Shown here: piece by piece, positions 27,920 through 36,884 of the stretch
Position numbering within the stretch: the stretch's first letter is position 1
How the letters are laid out: each line of letters opens with the position of its first letter
Assembly: GCF_023630255.1 (NCBI RefSeq)
Contig: NZ_JALPRS010000002.1
Span: 605,144 to 669,143 of the forward strand
Direction: 5' to 3'
Source of the DNA: Pontibacter deserti
GTDB lineage: Bacteria > Bacteroidota > Bacteroidia > Cytophagales > Hymenobacteraceae
Length of the DNA stretch: 64,000 nucleotides
Position numbers and translations under genes: made by a program
Notes under the pieces: model-generated
Databases searched by the model: none
The model's input: the letters and a program-made list of their open reading frames with translations, nothing else
What the model was told of the DNA's origin: nothing

Positions 27920-28828
27920 ATGAAGAACAAAACCATAGTTTATACTTTATACTTCCTGAGCCTTATACTTGGGCTGCAAACTATAGTTAGTTGCCAGCAA
28001 AAGCCTGAAGAACAAAAGCAGGGGATAACTATAACCGATAATCTGGGTCGGGAACTACATCTGCCTAAGCAACCTAAAAGAGTTTTCGGGTTTACTTCGG
28101 CAATGGCTGAAATGCTATTTGCTATAGTTGATACCGCCAACATCATTGCCCGAACACCCGATTGCGATTATCCTGCTGGTGTTTACACCAAACCCATCGT
28201 TAGCAATTACCCTGTAGATATGGAACAGGTGCTTGCCCTGAAACCAGACCTGATCTTTACCAGCGAAGGCATGACGCCACTCGATGATGCCGCCCGACTG
28301 CAGGAATTGGGCATTCCGGTGTATTACCAGAAGTACAGAACTGTAGAAGATGTTTTAAAAGGGATAGAAGACATTGGTCGCATTACAGGCCGTGAGCAGG
28401 TAGCTAATCATTTAGCAGACTCACTCAGAAAAGAAGTGCAGCAGCTGGAAGCAAAGTATAAAAACCGCCAGAGCAAGCTGCAGGTGCTAACTATAACCTG
28501 GACCGACCCGATCTATGTGTATGGGCAAAACACGCTTTTAACTGATAAGCTCCGCATTTTAGGAGCGGAGAACGCTGTGAAGGAAACCTTTGATCAGCCT
28601 TACCCAGCCCTTACCCGCGAATATATTTTAAAGCTGAACCCGGATGTGCTGATGGGCGGCACCAAAGAAAAACTGGAGCAGACTTTTTTCAGCCAATACC
28701 CTGAGCTGCGCAAGATAAAAGCATACAAAGACGGCAGAATTTACGCGCCAACCGGCAACCTGATAGAGCGGCCGGGACCGAGAATTGTGGAGTCGCTTAA
28801 AGAGCTGGAAGGATTTCTGTACCCATGA
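27920..28828 (+). CDS. ABC transporter substrate-binding lipoprotein, BtuF/FecB-like
   Basis: The 302-residue protein has a lipoprotein signal ending in I-V-S-C (about residue 25) and the helical-backbone binding-protein fold used for cobalamin or iron chelates: G-F-T-S-A-M-A-E-M-L-F-A near residue 50, L-A-L-K-P-D-L-I-F and L-N-P-D-V-L-M-G-G. The ligand cannot be told from sequence. The ATG at 27920 gives the lipoprotein signal; an upstream TTG does not. It overlaps the permease gene (ATGA). Confidence 0.88.
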   Translation: MKNKTIVYTLYFLSLILGLQTIVSCQQKPEEQKQGITITDNLGRELHLPKQPKRVFGFTSAMAEMLFAIVDTANIIARTPDCDYPAGVYTKPIVSNYPVDMEQVLALKPDLIFTSEGMTPLDDAARLQELGIPVYYQKYRTVEDVLKGIEDIGRITGREQVANHLADSLRKEVQQLEAKYKNRQSKLQVLTITWTDPIYVYGQNTLLTDKLRILGAENAVKETFDQPYPALTREYILKLNPDVLMGGTKEKLEQTFFSQYPELRKIKAYKDGRIYAPTGNLIERPGPRIVESLKELEGFLYP

Positions 28829-29832
28829 TGCGCGGCTTATACTTTATACTTGCCCTGCTGCTCATCGCTATAGTTATAGTTTTGGGGTTACAGGTGGGTT
28901 CTTTCGAATCTGGCCTGGCAACTATAGCCGAGGCTTTCTTGAATTATAACCCCGATAATACAACTCATTACGCTATTGTGCATCTGCGCTTGCCGCGCTT
29001 GCTGCTGGCCTTGGTTGTTGGTGCTGCGCTGGCTTTTTGTGGGTATTTGATGCAGGCGATGGTAAACAACGGGCTGGCTGATCCATACTTGCTTGGTACA
29101 GCTTCAGGTGCATCATTGGGGGCGGTGCTGGTTTTCTTTGGGTTTATAGAGATAACTATCGGTAGTTTTTACATGCCGCCGATGCTGGCCATGGCGGGCG
29201 CTTTTATAGTTACGCTGGTGGTGGTTATACTTGGTTACCGCAAACGTCAGTTGATTCCTGCGCAGTTACTGTTGGCTGGTATTGCTATTAGCTCGCTTTG
29301 CACAGCTATGGTGGGTCTGCTAACTTTTCTCTCAGACTCTGAATCAAAATTAAAGTCGGTTATTTTCTGGAGCATGGGGAGTTTTGAGCGGGCCAGCTGG
29401 ACGTTGCTGCCTTACCCGGCCGTGGCGCTTATTCTTGCGCTTATACTTTTCGCCTTCCTGCAGAAACAACTGAACATACTGATGCTGGGCTCCGAAAGGG
29501 CGCAGGCGCTGGGCGTGCAGGTGTCGCATACGCGCTGGGCTATACTGGCCACTGTTTCTATAGTTACCGGCTTTGCAGTGGCTACGTCGGGGCCTATTGG
29601 GTTTGTGGGGCTTATTGTTCCACATGTAACGCGCGGGCTGCTGGGCACAACCGGCAGGAGCAACCTGCTTTTCTGTGCTTTTGTGGGTGGTTTGTTTATG
29701 CTGCTCTGCGATCTTTTGTCACGAATAATTTATCCGCCAACAGGCCTGCCAATTGGAATCATTACTTCGTTCTTTGGTGTTCCTTTCTTCGTATATTTGC
29801 TGTCCAGAAAAAATTACAAGTTTAGCAGTTAG
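28825..29832 (+). CDS. FecCD/BtuC-type ABC transporter permease
   Basis: The 335-residue protein has about ten helices and the family motifs R-L-P-R-L-L-L-A-L-V-V-G-A near residue 55, G-x-x-M-Q-A-M-V-N-N-G-L-A-D-P-Y-L-L-G and G-P-I-G-F-V-G-L-I-V-P-H. It forms the membrane channel for the binding protein upstream. No ATPase gene follows; the next gene, directly abutting, is a QueD-like enzyme, so the ATPase must be elsewhere. Confidence 0.93.
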   Translation: MMRGLYFILALLLIAIVIVLGLQVGSFESGLATIAEAFLNYNPDNTTHYAIVHLRLPRLLLALVVGAALAFCGYLMQAMVNNGLADPYLLGTASGASLGAVLVFFGFIEITIGSFYMPPMLAMAGAFIVTLVVVILGYRKRQLIPAQLLLAGIAISSLCTAMVGLLTFLSDSESKLKSVIFWSMGSFERASWTLLPYPAVALILALILFAFLQKQLNILMLGSERAQALGVQVSHTRWAILATVSIVTGFAVATSGPIGFVGLIVPHVTRGLLGTTGRSNLLFCAFVGGLFMLLCDLLSRIIYPPTGLPIGIITSFFGVPFFVYLLSRKNYKFSS

Positions 29833-30249
29833 ATGATTTACGTTAGCAGATTAGAGCATTTTAATGCAGCCCACAAGCTGCACAACCCGAATTGGTCGAT
29901 GGCGAAGAATAAGGAAGTGTTCGGGCCGTGTGCAAATGCCAACTGGCATGGGCATAATTATGAGCTCATCGTGACCGTAAAAGGCAAGCCGGAACCTGAA
30001 ACCGGTTTTGTGATCGACCTGAAAAAACTGAGCACCCTTATCCGTACGCACATCATCGAGAAGGTAGACCACAAGAACCTGAACCTGGATGTGCCCTTTA
30101 TGGAAGGCAAACTGGCCAGCACCGAGAACCTGATCATCGAGTTCTGGAACATACTTGCGCCGCAGATCGAAAAAATATCCAACGCGAAACTGCACAGCCT
30201 TAAACTTTACGAAACCCCACGCAACTACGTGGAGTACTTCGGAGAATAA
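29833..30249 (+). CDS. 6-pyruvoyl-tetrahydropterin synthase/QueD family protein
   Basis: The 138-residue protein has the zinc ligands of the family: His in F-N-A-A-H near residue 14 and H-G-H-N-Y near 39, with the catalytic Cys in G-P-C-A-N-A-N-W and the late substrate-binding Glu in L-Y-E-T-P-R-N. QueD makes 6-carboxy-tetrahydropterin for queuosine; PTPS makes tetrahydrobiopterin precursors. The two cannot be separated here. The start codon follows the permease stop with no gap, so it is in the transporter operon. Confidence 0.88.
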   Translation: MIYVSRLEHFNAAHKLHNPNWSMAKNKEVFGPCANANWHGHNYELIVTVKGKPEPETGFVIDLKKLSTLIRTHIIEKVDHKNLNLDVPFMEGKLASTENLIIEFWNILAPQIEKISNAKLHSLKLYETPRNYVEYFGE

Positions 30250-30297
30250 TTTTCCCTTTTAATTTACAGTGCGCTTATACCTGTTCAGGTAGCCCAT

Positions 30298-30305
30298 TAC
30301 GTTTG
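30298..30305 (+). promoter_or_regulatory. Candidate -7 element just upstream of lpxB
   Basis: TACGTTTG matches TAnnTTTG and ends eight bases before the lpxB ATG, implying an extremely short leader. No convincing -33 element was found. Confidence 0.35.
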
Positions 30306-30313
30306 TATACCAA

Positions 30314-31432
30314 ATGAAATATTACATTATAGCTGGCGAGCGATCAGGTGATTTGCATGGTTCCAACCTTATAAAAGAGCTTCGGAAGAAAGACCCGGAA
30401 GCGGAGATAAGCGGCTGGGGCGGCGACATGATGCAGGCAGCCGGTATGGATCTGGTGCGCCATTACCAGGATATGGCCTTTATGGGCTTTGCCGAAGTAA
30501 TTAAGAACCTGCGCAAGATTTTTGGCTACCTGAAAGAAGCGAAAGCCGATATTGCCAACTATAAACCTGATGTGGTGATACTGGTAGACTATGCCGGTTT
30601 TAACATGCGCATCGCCAGGTTTGCCAAAAAACGCGGGCTAAAGGTTTTCTATTACATCTCCCCGAAGATCTGGGCCTGGAACCAGGGGCGCGCACACAAA
30701 ATTAAAAAAGTAGTAGACCGCATGTTCGTGATCATGCCGTTTGAGAAGGATTTCTACAAGCGCTTCGATTACGAGGTAGATTATATCGGCAACCCGGTTT
30801 CTGATTCGGTAACCGACCACGTAGCCAACCCCGATTTCAGGGCGAAGAACAAGCTTTATAATACCAAACCAATTGTGGCTATACTTCCGGGCAGTCGTGC
30901 CCAGGAAATAGAGAACATGCTCGATGTAATGCTGAGCGTGCTGCCGTCGTTCCGCGATTACCAGTTTATAGTTGCCGGTGTGTCTACGTTCGGTAAGGAG
31001 TATTACGAGCAGTACAACAAAGACAAGAACATTAAAATAGTATACGACCAGACCTACGACCTGCTTTCGCACTCGGTAGCGGCACTGGTTACATCCGGCA
31101 CAGCCACCCTGGAAACAGCTCTGTTTAATGTGCCGCAGGTGGTGTGCTATAAAACCAGCAAAATATCTTACACCATTGGTAAGTGGGTAATCAAAGTACC
31201 CTACATTTCACTCGTAAACCTGATCGCTGGTAAGCAGGTAGTTACAGAACTGATTCAGGATGATTTTACAGGCAAGCAGGTAACCGCCGAGCTAAAAAGC
31301 ATCCTCTTCGACAAAGCCTTCATTAAAAAACAGAAAGACGGTTACGCCCTTGTGCGTGAGAAAATAGGCGAGTATCGCACTGCCGAACGCGCCGCTGAGT
31401 TGATGGTGGCGTATTTGAAGGGTAGGGGTTAG
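30314..31432 (+). CDS. lpxB: Lipid-A-disaccharide synthase
   Basis: The 372-residue GT-B glycosyltransferase has the family start Y-I-I-A-G-E-R-S-G-D-L-H-G, then S-G-W-G-G-D-M-M, D-Y-A-G-F-N-M-R, Y-Y-I-S-P-K-I-W-A-W and I-L-P-G-S-R-A-Q-E-I. It joins UDP-diacylglucosamine and lipid X into the lipid A disaccharide at the inner membrane. Length matches the family (about 380). It follows the QueD gene by 64 bases and may have its own promoter. Confidence 0.95.
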   Translation: MKYYIIAGERSGDLHGSNLIKELRKKDPEAEISGWGGDMMQAAGMDLVRHYQDMAFMGFAEVIKNLRKIFGYLKEAKADIANYKPDVVILVDYAGFNMRIARFAKKRGLKVFYYISPKIWAWNQGRAHKIKKVVDRMFVIMPFEKDFYKRFDYEVDYIGNPVSDSVTDHVANPDFRAKNKLYNTKPIVAILPGSRAQEIENMLDVMLSVLPSFRDYQFIVAGVSTFGKEYYEQYNKDKNIKIVYDQTYDLLSHSVAALVTSGTATLETALFNVPQVVCYKTSKISYTIGKWVIKVPYISLVNLIAGKQVVTELIQDDFTGKQVTAELKSILFDKAFIKKQKDGYALVREKIGEYRTAERAAELMVAYLKGRG

Positions 31433-31575
31433 AATCTAACTATAGTTTTTAGACTTCTCTTTTCCGCAGGCTATAGTTTGTGGCTTGTATAGTATTTTCT
31501 ATATTTATAGTAGCTCTTACCAATTGCCACTTAAATACCTGTAAAGTGACGAATACTCAAGTGTTATTAGAGAAA

Positions 31576-32249
31576 ATGAGAATAGGCTATTCAATACTCA
31601 TATTGGTTCTAATTTTCATCAACATGTCCTGTGAGCCAAAGACAACTGAGACATCAATAGATCAAAAAATTAAACCAGAACAATATACAGAATTTGAATT
31701 GCTAGATTCAGCATCACAGTATAGTAAAAATAACTTCTTTGTGTATGAGTTTCCTGATTCACTTAAGGGTTCTGACAGTTCAATAACTAATGTAGACATA
31801 GTTCATTTAGCACCTTATATAGAAGATGAAAATAAGGAATATAATGATATTGTAGTTTACCCAAAGCAGAATCAGTTTGAGGCAATCATTTATCAAGATA
31901 CGCTTTACTTAAAGTTCTTTTACAGGAGCAGGAATTCTGAAAGAGGTATTCAAGTTAAAGTAACAGACCAGAAGTTTACAACTGCTCCATATACATCCAT
32001 GGGTGGTTGGCCACACCCTATGGTGTAATTACGTCAGAGATTGATTCCGGCTTTGTTGTAAACCGGCAATTTCTTCTACTTGACAAAAGAATTTATAAAA
32101 TAGGAGATAAGATAACAGGCAAAATATTTTATGAAGGACGAAATTCTTATGAAGGCGCAATAGTTCCTGTCAAAGCTTCCTTCTTTTTAAAAGGTAGTTT
32201 TCTGGGAACTGTTAAAGAAGGACAACCCTTTTCACGTACCGCTCCTTAA
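31576..32249 (+). pseudogene. Frameshifted AT-rich lipoprotein gene, unknown function
   Basis: The first frame, from the ATG at 31576, gives a lipoprotein signal (M-R-I-G-Y-S-I-L-I-L, then I-N-M-S-C) and about 145 soluble residues before a stop at 32028. A second frame, continuing from about 32001 to 32249, reads L-A-T-P-Y-G-V-I-T-S-E-I-D-S-G-F and about 65 more residues with similar composition. A single missing base between about 31998 and 32012 would join them into a protein of about 225 residues. The region is AT-rich compared with its neighbours. I recognise no family. It may be a decayed gene or carry an assembly error. Confidence 0.5.
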
Positions 32250-32375
32250 GGTGATTGAAGTTTTTTCTAAAATACTGCAAGTTTAGCGTCAGCGCAACTT
32301 GTGGCTAACTATGGTGCCAATTTGTAACTGGCGTTGAATCCATAAACTATAGTTCTATTCATCGTACAACCTCTC

Positions 32376-32936
32376 ATGCAAACTGAAAAACAAAAAATGC
32401 TGGCAGGGGAGCTGTACAATCCATTAGATCCACAACTTTCAGAAGAGCGATTACAGGCAAGGCTGCTGCTAAAACAACTTAACGACTCCCGCGAAGATTA
32501 CCCCATAGAAAGAAGCCGCATTATAAAAGAGCTTATACCTAATGCTGGCGAAGGCCTGTGGTTGCAACCACCTTTTTACTGCGACTATGGCTATAATATT
32601 ATAGTTGGCGAGAAGGTTTTCTTTAACTTTAACTGCGTGGTACTGGATGTAATGCCAGTAACGATTGGCAGCCGCACGCTTTTCGGCCCGAATGTGCAGA
32701 TCTACACCGCTACACACCCGCTAAACTATAAAGAACGAGCAGCCGGGCTGGAATATGCCAAACCCATAACTATAGGCGAAGACGTGTGGGTAGGAGGCAG
32801 TGTGGTAATTTGTCCCGGAGTAACTATAGGCGATAGAAGCGTGATAGGAGCAGGCAGTGTTGTTACTAAAGATATTCCCGCTGACGTTTTTGCAGCCGGT
32901 AACCCCTGCAAAGTTATCCGGACGCTGGACGAATAA
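32376..32936 (+). CDS. Maltose/sugar O-acetyltransferase family protein
   Basis: The 186-residue protein has an N-terminal helical part (M-L-A-G-E-L-Y near residue 9) and left-handed beta-helix hexapeptide repeats with F-F-N-F-N-C-V-V-L-D, the catalytic-loop His in Y-T-A-T-H-P-L-N, and I-G-A-G-S-V-V-T-K-D-I-P. This is the LbH_MAT_GAT group that acetylates maltose, galactosides or related sugars with acetyl-CoA. Substrate unknown. It appears monocistronic. Confidence 0.9.
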   Translation: MQTEKQKMLAGELYNPLDPQLSEERLQARLLLKQLNDSREDYPIERSRIIKELIPNAGEGLWLQPPFYCDYGYNIIVGEKVFFNFNCVVLDVMPVTIGSRTLFGPNVQIYTATHPLNYKERAAGLEYAKPITIGEDVWVGGSVVICPGVTIGDRSVIGAGSVVTKDIPADVFAAGNPCKVIRTLDE

Positions 32937-33070
32937 TACTAAACTATAAAGTGAATCAACAGCCGCCCGTTTTCTGGTTACAATCTTTTTTAGTAGCTTA
33001 AAGTTGCTGAGCCTAAGCTAATTAGGGTTAAACTATAGTTTACCATACCAAACTATAAACAGTAAATATC

Positions 33071-33835
33071 ATGACAGAAATAGAACTGGAGTTACTGGTA
33101 GAACTACACATGAGCGGCGACAGGCAAGGCCCGGGCAGCAATGAAACAACCCTGCAAGCGCTACAACTAACAGGTCTGGACTTAACCAAACCCCTGAAAG
33201 TTGCTGATATTGGCTGCGGAACCGGGGCATCTACGCTGGTACTGGCTAAACACCTGGAAGGACAAATAACTGCGGTGGATATTTTTCCGGAGGTGTTGGC
33301 AAAGCTTGAGCAACGTGCTGCTGAACAGGGGCTACAGGATAAGATAACCACCCTGCAATGCTCTATGGATGCGCTGCCTTTTTCTGCAAATGGGTTTGAC
33401 TTGATCTGGTCGGAGGGAGCTGTCTACAACATGGGCTTTGAGAATGGCATCCGTGCCTGGCGCAAATTCCTGAAGCCCGAAGGCTTGCTGGTAGTGTCGG
33501 AATCGGTGTGGCTGACAACTGAAAGACCGCAACCTATAGAGGATTTCTGGAATACCGCTTACCCTGAGATTGATACGGTAGCTAATAAAATAAAAGTGCT
33601 GGAGCAGAACGGGTATCTACCTTTAGCCCATTTTGTGTTACCCGAAAACTGCTGGACAGACAAATATTATACCCCACTTGAGGCCCGCATACCAAAGTTC
33701 CTGCAAAAGCACCCCGACGATGAAGTGGCAAAGCAGGTGGTGGAAGAGCATTACGAAGAAATAAAGATGTACCAGGAATATAAGCAATACTATAGTTACG
33801 GATGCTTTATCGCTAAGAAGCTGGCTGATGAATAG
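33071..33835 (+). CDS. Class I SAM-dependent methyltransferase
   Basis: The 254-residue protein has motif I V-A-D-I-G-C-G-T-G-A-S-T near residue 43, the acidic residue in I-T-A-V-D-I-F-P, and F-D-L-I-W-S-E-G-A. It belongs to the broad Methyltransf_11/25 type; the substrate cannot be predicted. Upstream, 32937-33070 is packed with ACTATA/TATAGT words. A second methyltransferase follows 137 bases later. Confidence 0.88.
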   Translation: MTEIELELLVELHMSGDRQGPGSNETTLQALQLTGLDLTKPLKVADIGCGTGASTLVLAKHLEGQITAVDIFPEVLAKLEQRAAEQGLQDKITTLQCSMDALPFSANGFDLIWSEGAVYNMGFENGIRAWRKFLKPEGLLVVSESVWLTTERPQPIEDFWNTAYPEIDTVANKIKVLEQNGYLPLAHFVLPENCWTDKYYTPLEARIPKFLQKHPDDEVAKQVVEEHYEEIKMYQEYKQYYSYGCFIAKKLADE

Positions 33836-33972
33836 CTATAGTTTATAGTTGCTGACAGATAAGCTTTCAAGAGCATCCCGTACAGAGCCAAACCGTTGCT
33901 ACTCCCTGCAATCAGCAATTGCTTCTGTTCGTTATTAATCCCATACCTCACATACACTTAAGCAAGAAGCTA

Positions 33973-34569
33973 ATGGACCCAGCTGAAACAGGGAAGATGT
34001 ATGATAAAATTGCGAAATGGTGGCACGACTATCATCTGAACTCTGATTACGGGCTTGCCCAGATAAAAAGGGCTATCAGTTATAGTAGCAACCGTGGATC
34101 AGCGTTAGATGTTGGCTGCGGGAGTGGAGGCAGGGTTATAAAAGAGTTAGTAAGTGCAGGTTTTAAAGTTACAGGCATCGATGTTTCTGAAAAGATGATC
34201 GAACTTGCAAGAGCTAACCATCCGGATGTTGATTTCCTGGTGCAGGATATCAGCACTTGGCAAACTGACCAAAAGCATGACCTTATAGTTGCCTGGGACA
34301 GCATCTTTCATTTACCACTACAAATGCACGCTCCTGTTTTAGCTAAACTGTGCAATATGTTAACGCAGAACGGCATCCTGATCTATACTTTCGGTGATGA
34401 TGCTTCGGGTGAGCACCTGAGCAACTGGCACAACGATCAGTTCTACTATAGCACCATAGGTATAGACGGTAACTTAAAAGCAATTATGGAAAGTAATTGC
34501 CAGTGTCGTCACCTGGAGCTCGACCAGTTTCCGCAGAACCATACCTACATTATAGTTCAGAAGAAGTAA
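33973..34569 (+). CDS. Class I SAM-dependent methyltransferase
   Basis: The 198-residue protein has motif I A-L-D-V-G-C-G-S-G-G-R near residue 42 and the ribose-binding acidic residue in V-T-G-I-D-V-S-E-K-M. The W-W-H-D-Y-H start suggests a small-molecule methyltransferase. ATG at 33973 is preferred; an upstream start at 33919 adds 18 residues unlike the family. Substrate unknown. It converges with the diheme cytochrome gene. Confidence 0.86.
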   Translation: MDPAETGKMYDKIAKWWHDYHLNSDYGLAQIKRAISYSSNRGSALDVGCGSGGRVIKELVSAGFKVTGIDVSEKMIELARANHPDVDFLVQDISTWQTDQKHDLIVAWDSIFHLPLQMHAPVLAKLCNMLTQNGILIYTFGDDASGEHLSNWHNDQFYYSTIGIDGNLKAIMESNCQCRHLELDQFPQNHTYIIVQKK

Positions 34570-34580
34570 GAGTGCTATAA

Positions 34581-34614
34581 AAAAGAACCCTCTGCAGCTA
34601 CAGAAGGCTCTTTT
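34581..34614. terminator. Bidirectional terminator between convergent genes
   Basis: Imperfect stem AAAAGAaCCcTCTG/CAGAaGGcTCTTTT, with A-runs before and T-runs after, between the methyltransferase and the diheme cytochrome gene. Confidence 0.7.
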
Positions 34615-34634
34615 AAGCAAAGGTTTAAAGCGTA

Positions 34635-35621
34635 TTATGATTTGGCAGGGGCCGGTGTAAATTTAACTACCTTGTTTTTCTGGGGCTCTAAAGTACGCAG
34701 GTATTGGTAAATAGCTTTCAGGTCTTCTTCTTTCATACCCGCATACATATTCCATGGCATTATCGAGTTAAAGTCGGTAGGCTCTAATTTTCTGTTAGCT
34801 ACTTCAGGGTCGAGGTGCATTTTAAAACGGTTAACAAATGCATCCTCTGTCCACGATCCTATACCTGTTTCTTTATCAGGAGTAATGTTGGCAGAGCGTA
34901 TAGTTCCGAAAGGCAGATTAAATTCAGCACCACCTGCAAATTTCATTTTTTCATCACTTTCCTGCGGGGTGTGGCAATCTACGCAAGCTGCTACAGTTAC
35001 CAGGTATTTTCCTCTCGATACCTGATCATTCAGAACGGGTTCTGCTTTAACATTGGGTGCGCCCGGCAAAGTACGCAGGATCAGGTTAAACGGAAAATCA
35101 GGGTCCGATTTAGGTACTTCGTTTTTAATAGGCTTCAGCGTACGCAGGTATGCAATTATAGAATATATATCCTGCTCACTCATCTGGCTATAAGCATTAT
35201 ATGGCATCATCGGGAAAATAGGATCGCCATCTTTGTTTACACCTGCAGTAATAGCCCGGTAAATTTCACCATCGGTCCAACTGCCTATACCTGTCTCTTT
35301 ATCAGGGGTTATATTCTTAGCATAAAACACTCCCGGGAAACCCATTGTCTGATCGAAGCGGTCGCCGCCCTGGCCATGCGTACCGGGCTTAAGCGGACCA
35401 GCGAACAAAGACCAGTCGCGGCTGGAGTGACAATCTATACACACAGCAACGTGGTTTGCCAGGTATTCTCCCCGAACTACCATTTCAGGTGTTTTCTTGA
35501 TGGTAATGGCAGGTGCAGCATCTACGTTAGGGAAGGCATACTGCATGTAAATTACGCCGGCAGCTACTATGGCTAAGATACCAACAAGTGTATAGCCAAT
35601 AATTTTAAATACTTTCTTCAT
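34635..35621 (-). CDS. Membrane-anchored diheme cytochrome c
   Basis: The 328-residue protein has one N-terminal helix (about 8-26) and two tandem cytochrome c domains with C-I-D-C-H (61-65) and C-V-D-C-H (213-217). N-I-T-P-D-K-E-T-G-I-G-S-W-T occurs twice, at 103-116 and 245-258, which shows internal duplication. Each half also has a Met-rich stretch (F-P-M-M-P-Y-N-A-Y and I-M-P-W-N-M-Y) that can supply the axial Met. It faces the periplasm and may be an electron carrier or part of a dehydrogenase; no partner gene is next to it. Confidence 0.9.
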   Translation of the reverse strand: MKKVFKIIGYTLVGILAIVAAGVIYMQYAFPNVDAAPAITIKKTPEMVVRGEYLANHVAVCIDCHSSRDWSLFAGPLKPGTHGQGGDRFDQTMGFPGVFYAKNITPDKETGIGSWTDGEIYRAITAGVNKDGDPIFPMMPYNAYSQMSEQDIYSIIAYLRTLKPIKNEVPKSDPDFPFNLILRTLPGAPNVKAEPVLNDQVSRGKYLVTVAACVDCHTPQESDEKMKFAGGAEFNLPFGTIRSANITPDKETGIGSWTEDAFVNRFKMHLDPEVANRKLEPTDFNSIMPWNMYAGMKEEDLKAIYQYLRTLEPQKNKVVKFTPAPAKS

Positions 35622-35768
35622 AGATAGGTAAGGTTATGATAGGGGGATATTTCTTTTGTGATTCAATAATTGTGTAATTTTTGTAATAAATATAATTTAT
35701 GCAAATAAAGCATATCATTATTGCTATATTTTTTAGTGAAAATCACACAATAACGGGTAGACATAAAC

Positions 35769-35802
35769 AAAAAAACCGCAGACGTTTGCCTGCGGTTTTT
35801 TT
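35769..35802 (-). terminator. Intrinsic terminator after the carboxypeptidase-regulatory-like lipoprotein gene
   Basis: Stem AAACCGCAG/CTGCGGTTT with A-runs and T-runs on both sides, 15 bases after the stop codon at 35817. It could work in both directions. Confidence 0.85.
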
Positions 35803-35816
35803 GAAATATAGTTAAC

Positions 35817-36581
35817 CTATAAGGCAGGAATCACTTCACTGAAAATAATTGGGTTAGAGCTGTTCAGGGTAGTGCTGTTTGCACAGATCGGTTTTTGCCA
35901 GGTTCCCTCACATGCATCCTCAACTATAGCATCTGTATACAGTACCATATATACCCGATCTCCTCTTTTCATTTCATTGTCGATAAGTAAGCTGGCAAAG
36001 TATGGGTAATTGATCTGGAAATCTTGTCCTGTTACCTTGTAACCAAAACTATGTACATAATTGGTTAAAGATACTGCCTCATCCTTACCAAGGTATAGTT
36101 TAACCTGTATTTCCTTACCGGCCGGCACTGCCTTGTTCAGCCTCCCGGAAACTATATAATACGAATTGTTATACTGGTCTTTATTCACAACTACTGATGC
36201 CTGCGTGACATGATAAGAAGACGGCTCAATCATTCTGGCAATTGGTGCCGCTGTGGATGTGTGTTTAGTGCGCACGTGCTCTACATCAATAGAAGTAGTA
36301 GGGTGCCCTTCTTTATTAAATTCTAGAGTATAACTTCCTGATTCCAGGTATGGCAATACATATGCACCTTCGCTGTCTGTTTTAGTAGATTTGCCGGTTT
36401 GCTCAATAGTTACCGTTACACCCGAAGGATCCTGTTCTTCGCCATACACATTGTAAATTTTTACGGCACCGTTTATACCTTCGGCGTTGGGGCCAGTTTC
36501 GGGTTCGCGCTCGCAGCTTGTAAGGGTAAAGAATGATAGTGCTCCTATCAGCAAGGTAAAAGATCTTAAATATGACTTCAT
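35817..36581 (-). CDS. Lipoprotein with carboxypeptidase-regulatory-like domain
   Basis: The 254-residue protein has a lipoprotein signal ending in T-L-T-S-C (about residue 22) and a CarboxypepD_reg-like beta-sandwich: G-A-V-K-I-Y-N-V-Y-G-E near 40, V-T-V-T-I-E-Q-T-G-K-S, T-D-S-E-G-A-Y-V-L-P-Y-L. Such domains are common in Bacteroidota surface proteins. The remaining C-terminal part resembles a second beta domain of unknown type. Surface or periplasmic location; function unknown. ATG at 36581 is chosen because it gives the signal. Confidence 0.82.
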   Translation of the reverse strand: MKSYLRSFTLLIGALSFFTLTSCEREPETGPNAEGINGAVKIYNVYGEEQDPSGVTVTIEQTGKSTKTDSEGAYVLPYLESGSYTLEFNKEGHPTTSIDVEHVRTKHTSTAAPIARMIEPSSYHVTQASVVVNKDQYNNSYYIVSGRLNKAVPAGKEIQVKLYLGKDEAVSLTNYVHSFGYKVTGQDFQINYPYFASLLIDNEMKRGDRVYMVLYTDAIVEDACEGTWQKPICANSTTLNSSNPIIFSEVIPAL

Positions 36582-36760
36582 AGATAAATAGATTAACTGC
36601 AACGATGTATCTTTTTTAGAAAGAGTAAAGGTTAAAAATTAAGGTATGGGAGGTGAAAATGTAACAGCCAGCGAAGGGTTAATACCTGATTATACCCTGT
36701 ATTCGATACCTTCCCAATAACCATAAAGCCTTGCAGCTTTAGGATAAACACTCGCTTTAG

Positions 36761-36793
36761 TAGATGCAATCTTATACCATATAGTTGCATCTA
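36761..36793. repeat. Inverted repeat upstream of the lipoprotein gene
   Basis: TAGATGCAA (36761-36769) and TTGCATCTA (36785-36793) form a perfect 9-bp inverted repeat with a 15-base loop and no T-run. A shorter pair, TAAAGC/GCTTTA, lies at 36724-36741. Possibly a regulatory site or RNA hairpin. Confidence 0.4.
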
Positions 36794-36830
36794 TATAGTA
36801 AAAATCAATTATCTAAAACTATGCCATAAA

Positions 36831-36864
36831 AAAACCGAAGGCCATTTTCTGACCTTCGGTTTTT
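36831..36864 (-). terminator. Intrinsic terminator after the symporter gene
   Basis: Stem AAAACCGAAGG/CCTTCGGTTTT with an 11-base loop and A/T runs on both sides, about 20 bases after the stop at 36885. Confidence 0.85.
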
Positions 36865-36884
36865 GCCTGATGAATTTATTGTAT

